DNA from: Taibaiella sp041660405
GTDB lineage: Bacteria > Bacteroidota > Bacteroidia > Chitinophagales > Chitinophagaceae
Reading direction: 5' to 3'
Assembly: GCA_041660405.1 (NCBI GenBank)
Contig: JBAZWL010000021.1
Coordinates: 17,420 to 81,419, forward strand
DNA length: 64,000 nucleotides
Shown here: piece by piece, positions 51,202-60,452 of the stretch
Layout: every line of letters begins with the position of its first letter
How positions within the stretch are numbered: position 1 is the first letter of the stretch
Notes under the pieces: model-generated
What the model was told of the DNA's origin: nothing
Seen by the model: the letters and a program-made list of their open reading frames with translations, nothing else
Database searches by the model: none
Program-made: the position numbers and the translations under genes

Positions 51202-52287
51202 ATGACTATTGAACAATTAAAAGAATTGCGTGAACGTGTCGCGCATCTTAACAAATACCTTAAAGTTGAAGACCGGAAAGCTAAATTTGAAAGCGACCGT
51301 CAACTTACGCTTTCTCCCGGCTTTTGGGACGATAACGAACGTGCTACAGCCGTGGTAAAAGAGCAGAATGCCAATAAATACTGGATAGATCTTTACGAAA
51401 ATGTAAATAGCGGTGCTGAAGATTTTGCCACACTGTTTGAATTCTGGAAAGAAGGAGAAGCCACAGAAGAAGAAGTGAAGGAAGCCTACGATAAGGTGGT
51501 AAAGGATATGGACGATGCCGAGTTCAAATCCACTTTGAACAAACCGGAAGATGAAATGCCAGCCGTAATGGTGATCAATTCCGGTGCGGGCGGTACTGAA
51601 AGCCAGGACTGGGCTGAAATGCTTTCGCGCATGTATCGCATGTACGGCCAGAAACAGGGATGGAATGTAACTGAACTGGATTGGCAGAATGGTGATGGAG
51701 CCGGTATTAAAACCTGTACATTCCAGTTTGACGGCAGCTTTGCCTATGGTTTATTAAAAGCAGAAAGTGGCGTACATCGCTTGGTGCGTATATCTCCCTT
51801 CGATAGTAATGCCAGAAGGCATACCTCTTTTGCATCGGTATATGTTTATCCCCTGATCGACGATACGATTAACATTGAGGTGAAAGATAGCGATGTGAAA
51901 ATGGAGACATCCCGCAGTGGTGGTGCCGGTGGTCAAAATGTGAACAAGGTAGAAACTAAAGTAATGCTTACCCATATTGCAACAGGGATAGTAGTAGTAT
52001 GTCAGACCGAAAGAAGCCAGTTAGGTAACCGTGAAAAAGCGATGCAAATGCTGAAAAGCCGTTTGTATGAAGAAGAACTTCGCCGCAGACAGGAAGTGAA
52101 AGATGCTACCAATGCTACCAAGAAAAAGATCGAATGGGGCTCCCAGATCCGTTCTTATGTCTTCCATCCTTACAAAATGATCAAAGATCATCGTACCGAT
52201 TACGAAGTGGGTAATGTAGGCCCGGTAATGGATGGTGAAATAGACGATTTCATTAAAGCTTACCTGATGATGCAGGATGAAGACTAA
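51202..52287 (+). CDS. prfB: Peptide chain release factor 2
   Basis: 361-residue release factor that reads UGA and UAA. The anticodon-like tripeptide SPF is seen in VRISPFDSNARRHTSF, and the peptidyl-tRNA hydrolysis motif GGQ in SRSGGAGGQNVNKVET. The frame is continuous: at the place where many prfB genes carry the CTT-TGA programmed frameshift (after KYL near residue 20), this gene reads CTT-AAA. Synthesis is therefore not autoregulated by frameshifting here. Confidence 0.95.
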   Translation: MTIEQLKELRERVAHLNKYLKVEDRKAKFESDRQLTLSPGFWDDNERATAVVKEQNANKYWIDLYENVNSGAEDFATLFEFWKEGEATEEEVKEAYDKVVKDMDDAEFKSTLNKPEDEMPAVMVINSGAGGTESQDWAEMLSRMYRMYGQKQGWNVTELDWQNGDGAGIKTCTFQFDGSFAYGLLKAESGVHRLVRISPFDSNARRHTSFASVYVYPLIDDTINIEVKDSDVKMETSRSGGAGGQNVNKVETKVMLTHIATGIVVVCQTERSQLGNREKAMQMLKSRLYEEELRRRQEVKDATNATKKKIEWGSQIRSYVFHPYKMIKDHRTDYEVGNVGPVMDGEIDDFIKAYLMMQDED

Positions 52288-52407
52288 ATTCAGATCTGAA
52301 AATTAATACAAAGGGCACTGGTATCAGTGTCCTTAATTTTTATAAAGAAGGTGAACAAATTCAAAAGGTTAATGTAATTTGTATCATAGTAATTATAAGA
52401 TAAAGAA

Positions 52408-53046
52408 ATGGAGTATCATCTTACAGAAGACATTAAGCATATACTTATTGCGCTGGCCATTGGGGCCGTGATAGGCGCCGAGCGTGAGTATAGGTCAAAG
52501 TCTGCGGGGCTTCGGACTATGATATTGGTAAGCCTTGGTTCCTGCTTATTTACTATTCTTTCCATAAGGATAGGAGCACCGGCCAGTGCCGATCGTATAG
52601 CTGCAAATATTATAACCGGTATAGGTTTCCTGGGTGCCGGTGTTATTTTCAAAGCTGAAAACCGTGTGGGCGGTATTACCACAGCCACTACTATCTGGAT
52701 GGTGGCGGCTTTGGGGATGGCTGTAGGTTCCGGTCATTATCAGGCTGCAATGGTTGGTTCTGCTGCGGTGCTGATCGTACTAATGTTCCTTGCCCCGATG
52801 CAGGGCATTATAGAAAAATTAAACCGTACCCGTAATTACCGTATTATGGTACCGTACCGCCACGAAACGTTGACTAAATATGAACAATTATTCAAAAAAT
52901 ATAAGCTTAAATCTACCCGTGGCAAGCAAAGCAAAGTGGAAGATATGATTATCGGCAACTGGGAAGTACACGGGCCTGATAAGAGTCATGAGAAGATGAT
53001 TCAGCATTTATTAAAAGATCCGGATATTAAGGAGTTTGATTTTTAA
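52408..53046 (+). CDS. MgtC/SapB family membrane protein
   Basis: 212 residues. Four or five N-terminal spans contain the MgtC core: IGAVIGAEREYRSKSAGLRTMILVSLGSCLF, NIITGIGFLGAGVIF and GITTATTIWMVAALGMAVG. A soluble C-terminal domain of about 75 residues follows. The family is linked to magnesium homeostasis, virulence and envelope ATPase control; the exact role is not known. Confidence 0.92.
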   Translation: MEYHLTEDIKHILIALAIGAVIGAEREYRSKSAGLRTMILVSLGSCLFTILSIRIGAPASADRIAANIITGIGFLGAGVIFKAENRVGGITTATTIWMVAALGMAVGSGHYQAAMVGSAAVLIVLMFLAPMQGIIEKLNRTRNYRIMVPYRHETLTKYEQLFKKYKLKSTRGKQSKVEDMIIGNWEVHGPDKSHEKMIQHLLKDPDIKEFDF

Positions 53047-53054
53047 AGCATAAT

Positions 53055-53534
53055 ATGAAAACAGCAAGTGTAGCCGAACTGAAAAAGAAGTTGAGTGATA
53101 TGTCTCCAAAGGTGCTGAAAGAACTTTGTTTGAGACTGGTCAAGTATAAAAAGGAAAACAAGGAATTGCTGACCTATCTCTTGTTCTCTGCCGATGATGA
53201 GGAAGGTTACATACAGGAGATCAAAGAAGAAATGGATGAGGCATTTGAGGAGATTAATAGTGCAAATCTTTACTGGGCTAAAAAAAGTATCCGTAAAATT
53301 TTGAGGCTGGCTACCAAATACATCAAGTATTCGGGCAATAAACAAACCGAAGTAGTGGTGCTTTTATATTTCTGCCGTAAGATGTTGGATTCCGGTATAA
53401 AATTTAAATCGAGCACTACCCTGCTCAATTTGTATGAACGCCAGATAATTAAGATCAGCAAAGCACTTGCTACATTGCACGAAGATCTTCAATACGATTA
53501 TGCAGATGAGCTTCAGGCTGTTTCACTTAATTAG
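53055..53534 (+). CDS. Conserved hypothetical helical protein in an MgtC operon
   Basis: 159 residues, mainly helical and charged (MKTASVAELKKKLSDMSPKV, EEGYIQEIKEEMDEAFEEIN). No membrane span, signal or recognised domain. It starts 8 bases after the mgtC-like stop, so it is almost surely co-transcribed and may regulate or assist that protein. Confidence 0.65.
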   Translation: MKTASVAELKKKLSDMSPKVLKELCLRLVKYKKENKELLTYLLFSADDEEGYIQEIKEEMDEAFEEINSANLYWAKKSIRKILRLATKYIKYSGNKQTEVVVLLYFCRKMLDSGIKFKSSTTLLNLYERQIIKISKALATLHEDLQYDYADELQAVSLN

Positions 53535-53626
53535 TCATTCAATTTATCCCCCGATTTTTCCCCCTTCCCAAATTATCTTTTCCTCCCACTTATCGTTAAC
53601 TTAGCGCCTCTTTTATAACCACAATA

Positions 53627-54805
53627 ATGAATAAAGCACTTTTAGTTTTTGGTTTGTGCCTGCCTATATGGGCTACGGCGCAGGATAACCTTGTAAAATC
53701 ATTGGATAAAAACAGCAGTGATAGTTCCAAGGCGAAATTTAAGTTTAAAGAAGTAATTGCTTTGGCTAACACTTCCGTAAAAAATCAGGCAAGCTCCGGT
53801 ACCTGCTGGAGTTACTCTACCAATTCTTTTTTGGAAAGTGAGATGTACAAAGCCGGTAAACAGCCGGTAGAGTTAGCACAGATTTTTTCAGCTCGCAACG
53901 TATATGCAGATAAAGCAGATAGCTATATTCGCATGCATGGCGATCTGAGCTGGGGAGATGGTGGTGCCTGTCACGATGTGATCAATATGTACGCTAAGTA
54001 TGGTGCAATGCCACAGTCTGTTTACACAGGTCTTCATTATGGTACCAGTAAGAATAAATTTGCTGAAATGCAGTCGGTATTAAAAGCAATGCTTGATGCT
54101 TATGTAAAAAATCCAAATGGAAAATTGTCTCCGAACTGGAAAGAGGCCTTCAATTCAGTGATGGATTCTTACTTAGGAAAAGTGCCTGAAACATTTGTAT
54201 GGGAAGGTAAAACTTATACGCCTAAAAGCTTTGCGAATGAGGTAGTAGGTCTTAATCCTAAAGATTATATTGAGTTATCCTCTTTTACAGACAAACCATA
54301 TTACAAAAGGACAATGCTGATGGTGCCGGATAACTGGAGCTTTGACCAGGTGTATAATGTGAAGATGAATGATATAACTGATATCATTGATAATGCCTTA
54401 AACAAAGGATATACCGTGGCCTGGGCTACTGATGTAAGTGAAAAATATTTTAGCTGGAAAAATGGCGTGGCTTATATACCAGAGAAGGAATACGATGACA
54501 TGAGCGATGATGAAAAGAAAGAAATGTTCAACGGGCCCAAACCTGAACGTGCAATTACTCCGGAAATGCGCCAGGAATCTTTTGATAATTACAGCACTTC
54601 TGATGATCACGGTATGCACATTGTAGGCCTTGCTAAGGATTTGAGCGGAAGGGAATATTACATCGTGAAAAATAGCTGGGGCACTACCAATGATTACAAA
54701 GGCTATTTGTATGTTACCAAGGCATATGTAAAATATAAAACCACTGCTTTCCTGCTGAATAAAAAAGCTATTCCGCAAGAGTTGAGAACTAAGATGGATA
54801 TTTAA
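53627..54805 (+). CDS. Secreted papain-like C1 peptidase (aminopeptidase C/bleomycin hydrolase type)
   Basis: 392 residues with a signal peptide (MNKALLVFGLCLPIWATAQ), so it is periplasmic or secreted, unlike typical cytoplasmic PepC. The catalytic centre is complete: C60 in SSGTCWSYSTNSFLESE, H331 in DDHGMHIVGL and N349 in VKNSWGTT. The PepC-type insertion elements (LGKVPETFVWEGKTYTPKSF, FTDKPYYKRTMLMVPDNW) are present. Terminator at 54831. Confidence 0.93.
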   Translation: MNKALLVFGLCLPIWATAQDNLVKSLDKNSSDSSKAKFKFKEVIALANTSVKNQASSGTCWSYSTNSFLESEMYKAGKQPVELAQIFSARNVYADKADSYIRMHGDLSWGDGGACHDVINMYAKYGAMPQSVYTGLHYGTSKNKFAEMQSVLKAMLDAYVKNPNGKLSPNWKEAFNSVMDSYLGKVPETFVWEGKTYTPKSFANEVVGLNPKDYIELSSFTDKPYYKRTMLMVPDNWSFDQVYNVKMNDITDIIDNALNKGYTVAWATDVSEKYFSWKNGVAYIPEKEYDDMSDDEKKEMFNGPKPERAITPEMRQESFDNYSTSDDHGMHIVGLAKDLSGREYYIVKNSWGTTNDYKGYLYVTKAYVKYKTTAFLLNKKAIPQELRTKMDI

Positions 54806-54830
54806 TTTGACCTGATTTTCATTGATTGAA

Positions 54831-54867
54831 AAGGCTTGCCGTGATATACCACAGGCAAGCTTTTTTG
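54831..54867 (+). terminator. Terminator after the C1 peptidase gene
   Basis: Stem GCTTGCC/GGCAAGC (54834-54840 with 54854-54860), extended imperfectly, and a T-run to 54866. Confidence 0.85.
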
Positions 54868-54961
54868 TTTGAAACGAATATTTGCTCATGATTAAAAAAC
54901 TTTCCTAAAGTTCCTTGAGAAACAGGTTCGTTGTAATGAAGGTTAATGCCATTAAAAGCTA

Positions 54962-55498
54962 TCAATTATTTTTTGAATCATTACTATTAAACGGGAAAAA
55001 ACCTGCAGGCCGCCATGGGCCACCCAGATAATACCAGGTACTGAAACCTGTTGCTGTAACGGCAAAGGGGATAAATGTGGATTGCAATTCTTCCAGTAGC
55101 CTTGTTGCCTTAAATTCCGTTACTTTGTTCTGTATCGTTATGTGAGGCCTTAATACTTGCTGGTCTTGCCGCTTAAGCCAGGGCATAAATATTTGCTGCA
55201 TAGATTGATGCAGTGTTTGTAATTCTTCGGAGGCAACAGTGAAAATTACTCCATTGCCAATACTTTTAACAGCATTTACTTCTGCTTTTAATGGCTCTCT
55301 GTTCGAGAAGGTGCTTAAGGTTTCTTCAATAATATTTTCATGGGAAGGTAAGTGATGAAATAAGGTCAGATGAGCATCCAGGTAATTGGAGTGCGCAGGG
55401 AAATGGGCTTTGCGTAAAGCATCAAACATTGCTTTATGTTCTGCATCCATTTCCAGGGTTATGATCAATGGATAATTTACCCTTGCACTTTTTTCCAT
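54962..55498 (-). CDS. 2'-5' RNA ligase family (2H phosphoesterase) protein
   Basis: 178 residues, with the two HxT motifs of the 2H superfamily: HLTLFHHLPSH (about 43-53) and RPHITIQN (about 119-126). Members cleave or ligate 2',5'-phosphodiester or cyclic phosphates in RNA. It starts 37 bases after the kinase gene of the kdp cluster and may be transcribed with it, although no functional link is obvious. Confidence 0.85.
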   Translation of the reverse strand: MEKSARVNYPLIITLEMDAEHKAMFDALRKAHFPAHSNYLDAHLTLFHHLPSHENIIEETLSTFSNREPLKAEVNAVKSIGNGVIFTVASEELQTLHQSMQQIFMPWLKRQDQQVLRPHITIQNKVTEFKATRLLEELQSTFIPFAVTATGFSTWYYLGGPWRPAGFFPFNSNDSKNN

Positions 55499-55535
55499 GC
55501 CTCAAAGTTAAGGTTTGAAAGCACCGATTAATTAA

Positions 55536-57263
55536 TCAGAGCATAAAATAGAAGCAACTGCCTGACCCTACTTTACTTTCCACGCCTATCGTTCCATTTT
55601 GTGCTTCAATAAATTCTTTACTTATGGCAAGACCCAGTCCTGTTCCTGTCTTTGCGCTTCCCGGTACCTGGAAATATCGGTCGAAAATCTTTCCCAGGTA
55701 ACGCTCATCAATTCCTGTACCGGAATCGGTAACAGAGAAACTTATTTTATCTTCTTTAGGTCTGACCAAAACCTTAATAGTACTACCTTCCGGCGAATAG
55801 CGTATAGCATTGGTCAGGAAATTCACCAGTACCCAGGCTGTCTTATCTGCATCCGCATTCACTTCTGGCAATGATGTTGCAATATCTGTTACCAGGTTGA
55901 TCTTCTTTCGTTCTGCCAGGAAGCTTACTGCATCAACTGCATATTGTACCATTTCTTCGGGCCTGTTCTTTTTAATATTCAATTGGATGTTTCCTGTTTC
56001 CACCTGGGTCATATTCAATAATTCCCCTGTGATCTTCAGCAAGCGATTAGCATCATCCTCAATACTTTCCAGTAACTGCAATTGTTCTTCATTAAGCGTA
56101 TCGGCACCTTTTTTCGTCAACAGCTGAATACTTAATTTAATAGCAGAGATCGGTGTTTTCAATTCATGGGAAACTGTAGCAATGAAATTCGTTTTCGCTG
56201 TATCAAGTTCTTTGAATAGAGTAATATTTTTCAGGATAATGACATAACCTATATCCTGTGTTTCTCGCTCACCCGTAGGGACTATTGAAATCTTTACGGT
56301 CTCCTTATCAAAATAACTCTCTTTGTTGCCGGCATAGATTTTTATCGGCTCCGATTTATGCGCCGGTTCCAGGTCTATTGGAGGAGGTACCAGGTCTTTG
56401 ATCAGCAAACGCATCAGGTCATTATGAATTGCTATGTCCTGCGCCGTTTTACCAATAACCTGCTCTTTCTTTAACCCGGTAATCTGTAATGCTACATTAT
56501 TGGCAAAGAGTATTTTATTTTGTTCATCCAATCCGATAACCGGGTCCTGCATATTATTGATCAGAGTATCGATCCGCTTCTTTTCCATCAGCAGTTCCGA
56601 TATTTTGCTGTTATGGTATTCTTCCAGTTTTTCTGCCATGGTATTAAAGGCCATAGATAGTGTTGCCAATTCACTACCACTCCGAAAGTTTACCCTGCGA
56701 TTATAATTACCGGCGGCTATAGCTCCGATGCTTTGGGTAAGCTCTTTCACCGGGTCTGCAATATTACCCGGAAGATTCAGTAAGAGCAGCAACGCGATCA
56801 CAAAACATACAGTTCCGGTTGCCGTGATCCACCTAACCGCATCTTTTGCCGTTTTCTCTGCCACCTGGCTTTTACGGGATATCGCTCCCATATTCAGGTG
56901 CATAATATCATTAATATCCTTCCGGATCAGATCAGGCAAAAGACTGTCCTGCGTATGTTGCCGGAGCATTACGAAGTGGCTGCTTAGCCTGTCTGTAGCT
57001 TCTTGTTCTCCTTTTTCTGTTACATTATCTTTCTGTTTTTCCAGGTTCGCACTGAATTCTGTTAAGGCAGAATTATCCGTTTTAAACTTGTCCAATGCGG
57101 TAAACATCTGTCGGGAATAATCCAGGGTATTGTAGTTGGCCCGAAGAATATTCCGGGTATCATTGGCCAGGTTATTGATCTGCAAGACACCGATCAGCGA
57201 CAATAAAACGATGAAGAAAAACAATAAGCCAACACCAAGGGTCAGTTTCAGTCTGATGTTCAT
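55536..57263 (-). CDS. Sensor histidine kinase (KdpD kinase half), HAMP-PAS type
   Basis: 575 residues. TM1 (about 11-28), a periplasmic helical sensor region, TM2 (about 147-163), HAMP (about 163-215), PAS (about 231-350), HisKA with phosphoacceptor H366 in ATVSHELKTPISAIKL, and HATPase with NAIRYSPEGS, DSGTGIDERYLGKIF and GTGLGLAISKEF. The start is one base after the TGA of the KdpD-type gene before it. Together the two genes replace the usual single KdpD. Which response regulator it phosphorylates cannot be seen. Confidence 0.92.
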   Translation of the reverse strand: MNIRLKLTLGVGLLFFFIVLLSLIGVLQINNLANDTRNILRANYNTLDYSRQMFTALDKFKTDNSALTEFSANLEKQKDNVTEKGEQEATDRLSSHFVMLRQHTQDSLLPDLIRKDINDIMHLNMGAISRKSQVAEKTAKDAVRWITATGTVCFVIALLLLLNLPGNIADPVKELTQSIGAIAAGNYNRRVNFRSGSELATLSMAFNTMAEKLEEYHNSKISELLMEKKRIDTLINNMQDPVIGLDEQNKILFANNVALQITGLKKEQVIGKTAQDIAIHNDLMRLLIKDLVPPPIDLEPAHKSEPIKIYAGNKESYFDKETVKISIVPTGERETQDIGYVIILKNITLFKELDTAKTNFIATVSHELKTPISAIKLSIQLLTKKGADTLNEEQLQLLESIEDDANRLLKITGELLNMTQVETGNIQLNIKKNRPEEMVQYAVDAVSFLAERKKINLVTDIATSLPEVNADADKTAWVLVNFLTNAIRYSPEGSTIKVLVRPKEDKISFSVTDSGTGIDERYLGKIFDRYFQVPGSAKTGTGLGLAISKEFIEAQNGTIGVESKVGSGSCFYFML

Positions 57264-57264
57264 A

Positions 57265-58389
57265 TCAGGAAAGTAAGATTAGGTCTATGTCCGAAGACGA
57301 CAATTTATTCAATAATTCATTAAACACATTGGAAGCCATAATGATCTTAAACAAGTTCAAATGTGGTTTCCCGATACAAATAGTAGTGATCCTCTGTTCT
57401 TCTGCAATGGTTGCAATTGTTTTGGCTACACTACTACTCTCCATTCTTATCACCCTTGCACCCAGTTCCGTTGCAAGTTTAAAGTTATTGATTAAATGTC
57501 TTTGTTTGGCCAGCCCTATACGGTCTGACGATTCTGATGGTGTCTGGACATATAACAAGATCCAATTGCTATGATAATAATTAGCTAAGCGTGCCGTTTT
57601 CCGGATCACTTTCTTCGCCACCATTTCATTGCTGCTGATACAAGCCATAAAGCGTTCATGCTTCAATACCGCCTGCTGTGGTACTTCCATTTCTACTTTA
57701 TGCTCTACATGCGAGGCCACTTCTTTAAGTGCCAGCTCCCTTAACTGTAAGATATGCTCCGGCTTAAAAAAGTTTTGTAAAGCAGCTTGTACTTTTTCAG
57801 GTTGATATATTTTTCCTGCCTTCAATCGGCTAATTAGTTCATCAGCTGTAAGGTCTATATTCACGACTTCGTCTGCTCTGCCAATCACTCTGTCCGGGAT
57901 TCTTTCAGCTACTTCAATACCAGTAATTGCTTTTATTTCTTCATTCAGGCTTTCGATATGTTGTATGTTAACTGCTGAAATCACATTAATGCCAGCTTCC
58001 AGTATATCCATAACATCCTGCCACCTCTTCTCATTTTTGCTCCCCTCAATATTGGTGTGGGCGAGTTCATCCACGATCACGACTTCAGGACGTAAATTGA
58101 TCACAGCTTGTACGTCCAGTTCATCCAGTTCCTTCCCTTTGTAAAAAAGCTTGCGCCTGGGAATGACGGGCAGGCCATCCAGCAAAGCATGTGTCTCGGA
58201 GCGCTTATGGGTTTCAATATAACCGATCTTCACATCAATACCGGATTGCAATAAGGCATGCGCTTCCTGCAGCATGCGGTAAGTTTTACCTACGCCCGCA
58301 CTCATGCCTATATAGACCTTAAATTTCCCCAGTCTTGACCTTTTGATCAGCTCGAGAAAGTGCTCTGCTGTTTGATTATCCTCCGGCAT
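57265..58389 (-). CDS. kdpD: KdpD N-terminal sensor protein without kinase
   Basis: 374 residues, the cytoplasmic KdpD domain and Usp domain only. Walker A GMSAGVGKT (28-36) and Walker B VVIVDELAHTN (D107/E108) are intact; the Usp-like part runs from about 250 to the end. There are no membrane spans and no kinase domain; the kinase is the next gene. ATP and c-di-AMP/K+ sensing are known for the domain in other bacteria. It lies 6 bases after the small unknown gene and overlaps none. Confidence 0.92.
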   Translation of the reverse strand: MPEDNQTAEHFLELIKRSRLGKFKVYIGMSAGVGKTYRMLQEAHALLQSGIDVKIGYIETHKRSETHALLDGLPVIPRRKLFYKGKELDELDVQAVINLRPEVVIVDELAHTNIEGSKNEKRWQDVMDILEAGINVISAVNIQHIESLNEEIKAITGIEVAERIPDRVIGRADEVVNIDLTADELISRLKAGKIYQPEKVQAALQNFFKPEHILQLRELALKEVASHVEHKVEMEVPQQAVLKHERFMACISSNEMVAKKVIRKTARLANYYHSNWILLYVQTPSESSDRIGLAKQRHLINNFKLATELGARVIRMESSSVAKTIATIAEEQRITTICIGKPHLNLFKIIMASNVFNELLNKLSSSDIDLILLS

Positions 58390-58395
58390 ATAATA

Positions 58396-58755
58396 TTATT
58401 CAGATTCTTCTTTTACTTCCAGTTCATAAAGATGATACAGTGAAACAGGGATCAGGGATTTGACAAACATCTTTTCTGAATCTTCTTCCGGCATAAAAGA
58501 AGAGATTGCCGGTACAAAGCTATGTTGAATCAGATTACGGATAATACGGTCCCCGTTATTGTAAAGTCTTTCTGCCAAACGGAAGCAACGGCCGGCAAGC
58601 AAATAATGATGCTCCCGGACAGCCTTTCCTGTAAGGTCTGCGAAATTGTTGATCGCAGAAAATAACTGCAGCAAAGGTTTAAGGTTTTTGTTGACTTCAG
58701 GTATTTCAGGAATTTGCTGTTCCAGCATACCTGGCAATTCATAAGATGTTATCAT
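58396..58755 (-). CDS. Small hypothetical protein in the kdp cluster
   Basis: 119 residues, soluble, predicted helical, with no recognised domain (MITSYELPGMLEQQIPEIPE, KAVREHHYLLAGRCFRLAER, FVKSLIPVSLYHLYELEVKE). It starts downstream of the porin remnant and ends 6 bases before kdpD, so it is part of the kdp transcript. It may be an accessory factor of the sensor. Nothing in the sequence shows its function. Confidence 0.6.
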   Translation of the reverse strand: MITSYELPGMLEQQIPEIPEVNKNLKPLLQLFSAINNFADLTGKAVREHHYLLAGRCFRLAERLYNNGDRIIRNLIQHSFVPAISSFMPEEDSEKMFVKSLIPVSLYHLYELEVKEESE

Positions 58756-58859
58756 AACCGGAAAATTAAAACTCAGCTATAAAAGATTAAGAAAGCCAAC
58801 CCTTTGAGCTATACAACTCATCGGGTTGACGACTATGGAGATTGCGGTTCTGTAAAAGA

Positions 58860-58950
58860 GCTACAATCGGAACAGCATAGCAAAATGATCCTGTTTTCTT
58901 CAGGTCTCCAGTCTGCGGGCAAAGGCGTTGTAGCGTATCTGGCGTCCGCA
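58860..58950 (-). pseudogene. Remnant of a second porin gene (3' end only)
   Basis: About 90 bases are a close direct repeat of the last 90 bases of the porin gene (59004-59098). Translated, it gives ATTPLPADWRPEENRII and then, after restoring one missing T, AMLFRL and a stop: the same C-terminus as the porin (ATTPLPADWRPD..ENRIIFAMLFRL). The rest of this copy is gone. It lies between the porin hairpin and the small unknown gene. Confidence 0.8.
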
Positions 58951-58967
58951 TCATTAATAAGATTTTT

Positions 58968-59000
58968 TTTCTCGCAGCGACGCCGCGTCGCTGCGAGAAA
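58968..59000. repeat. Strong hairpin after the porin gene
   Basis: 15-bp perfect stem TTTCTCGCAGCGACG/CGTCGCTGCGAGAAA (58968-58982 with 58986-59000), 3-base loop, directly after the porin stop. The T-run is on the wrong side for a minus-strand intrinsic terminator, so it may stabilise mRNA or reduce read-through into the kdp sensor genes. Confidence 0.85.
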
Positions 59001-59003
59001 TGA

Positions 59004-60419
59004 TTACAAGCGGAACAACATTGCAAAAATGATCCTGTTTTCCGTTTTTACCAGGTCTGGTCTCCAGTCTGCAGGCAAAGGTGTAGTCGTATATCCATTC
59101 GGAGAAGTTACCCCACCCTTGCCAGCGAAATAAGGTACATTGGCATGACGATGCACATATTCTACACGGAAAGTAATACTCTGATTGGGCATAAAATCGA
59201 AATTGGTAGAACAATCCCATCCTTTAAATTCATCGCCCGGATTGGCGCTGAAAGGGAAGGCACCAGCAGTTTGTGTTGGATTAGTAGGGTTAGGTAAAGG
59301 ACTGGCCTGACCTGTAGGATATAGTACCAGGTATCTGCCCGGATTGGTCATAACACCGCCACCAACGGTCCAGGCGAATTTATTTTTATAAAACCATATC
59401 CGGTTGTAAAACATACCGCTGGCAAAGTATTGGGCTGGCCCTTTTGCAGAATCACTATTAGAAAATCCATTCACCCCGCCACCGGTTTCAAATCCAAAAT
59501 CTCCTGTAAGGGAAAAAGCCATACGGCTGATACCTTTCGATTCGGGTTTATTATAGTAACGTACCAGTAAGCTATTATCTGAATGGAAACGCTTACGGTC
59601 AGGTATGCCCGCAGCATCCTTTCCATAATAATCATTGGTTAGCAATTTAACGGCTTCGTTAGGACACCAGGTAATATTACCTCCTACGCCCGGCATACTA
59701 TTGAACTTGCCATAGCTTTGCCAGCCATTGATCAGCCAGCCTTCAATTTTCAATGTTTTAGTGGGAAAAACCTGCAGCCTTATACCATTAAAAAACCAGG
59801 GTGTATTATCAGAAGTAAAGGAAGCCTGGTACTCCCAGTTCTCTACCTGGTAATAAGAATTAAGTCCTATATAAGACATAAACATACCAGCATCAATATT
59901 GATACCATACCATTTATCAAAGTGATACCCGGCATAGGCCTCACTTATGTATCGGTATGCATTTGCCAGGTCATACTGGCCGCGGAATACGCTATAATCA
60001 TTGCGTGGCACTACTATGGAACGGGTTCCGAATTGAGTGATTACACGAGCGTGCGCATTTTTATAGTTAAATTCCCCGCCAAGATATACACCGGATATCT
60101 GTATTTCGTTATTACGCGCCAGTGCTGTAGAACCTACGACTGTATTGTCATTAGGGTTATTAAAAGAATGGGTGTAGTTGGCATCAAGCATCACAATACC
60201 AGTAAAGTATTTGCTTTGCAGCACTGCATGATCCCTTCTGTCAGCACCATTCTGCCAGGTCTGGTCCTGACCTTCAAAGGGTACTTTACTTACCACAAGC
60301 GTGTCTTGTGGTGTTTCAGCATCCTCCTTTTCTTCCTCCTGGGCAAAGCTGTTAAGAGGTGAGCAATAGCAGGCTGCGGTCATTGCAGCGAAAGTGATCG
60401 TTTTTAGAAACTGATTCAT
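59004..60419 (-). CDS. Outer-membrane beta-barrel (porin-2/OmpL-like) in the kdp cluster
   Basis: 471 residues. A signal peptide (TITFAAMTAACYCSPLNSFAQ) is followed by an acidic, Gln/Glu-rich stretch and a barrel with alternating strands, for example VYLGGEFNYKNAHARVITQFG, NIDAGMFMSYIGLNSYYQVENW and FRVEYVHRHANVPY, ending ENRIIFAMLFRL (terminal aromatic-hydrophobic strand). It resembles the beta-barrel porin-2 family. Its place behind kdpC suggests that it lets K+ or a charged partner cross the outer membrane; this is inference. Confidence 0.8.
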   Translation of the reverse strand: MNQFLKTITFAAMTAACYCSPLNSFAQEEEKEDAETPQDTLVVSKVPFEGQDQTWQNGADRRDHAVLQSKYFTGIVMLDANYTHSFNNPNDNTVVGSTALARNNEIQISGVYLGGEFNYKNAHARVITQFGTRSIVVPRNDYSVFRGQYDLANAYRYISEAYAGYHFDKWYGINIDAGMFMSYIGLNSYYQVENWEYQASFTSDNTPWFFNGIRLQVFPTKTLKIEGWLINGWQSYGKFNSMPGVGGNITWCPNEAVKLLTNDYYGKDAAGIPDRKRFHSDNSLLVRYYNKPESKGISRMAFSLTGDFGFETGGGVNGFSNSDSAKGPAQYFASGMFYNRIWFYKNKFAWTVGGGVMTNPGRYLVLYPTGQASPLPNPTNPTQTAGAFPFSANPGDEFKGWDCSTNFDFMPNQSITFRVEYVHRHANVPYFAGKGGVTSPNGYTTTPLPADWRPDLVKTENRIIFAMLFRL

Positions 60420-60452
60420 TTTGTAGAATTATAATTATTGGTATTGATTTGA

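Noticed and set aside
58787..59026. 79-codon open frame on the minus strand in the porin remnant region
   Set aside because: It runs across the hairpin and the remnant copy in a different frame from the porin sequence. The remnant's true coding frame explains the sequence better.
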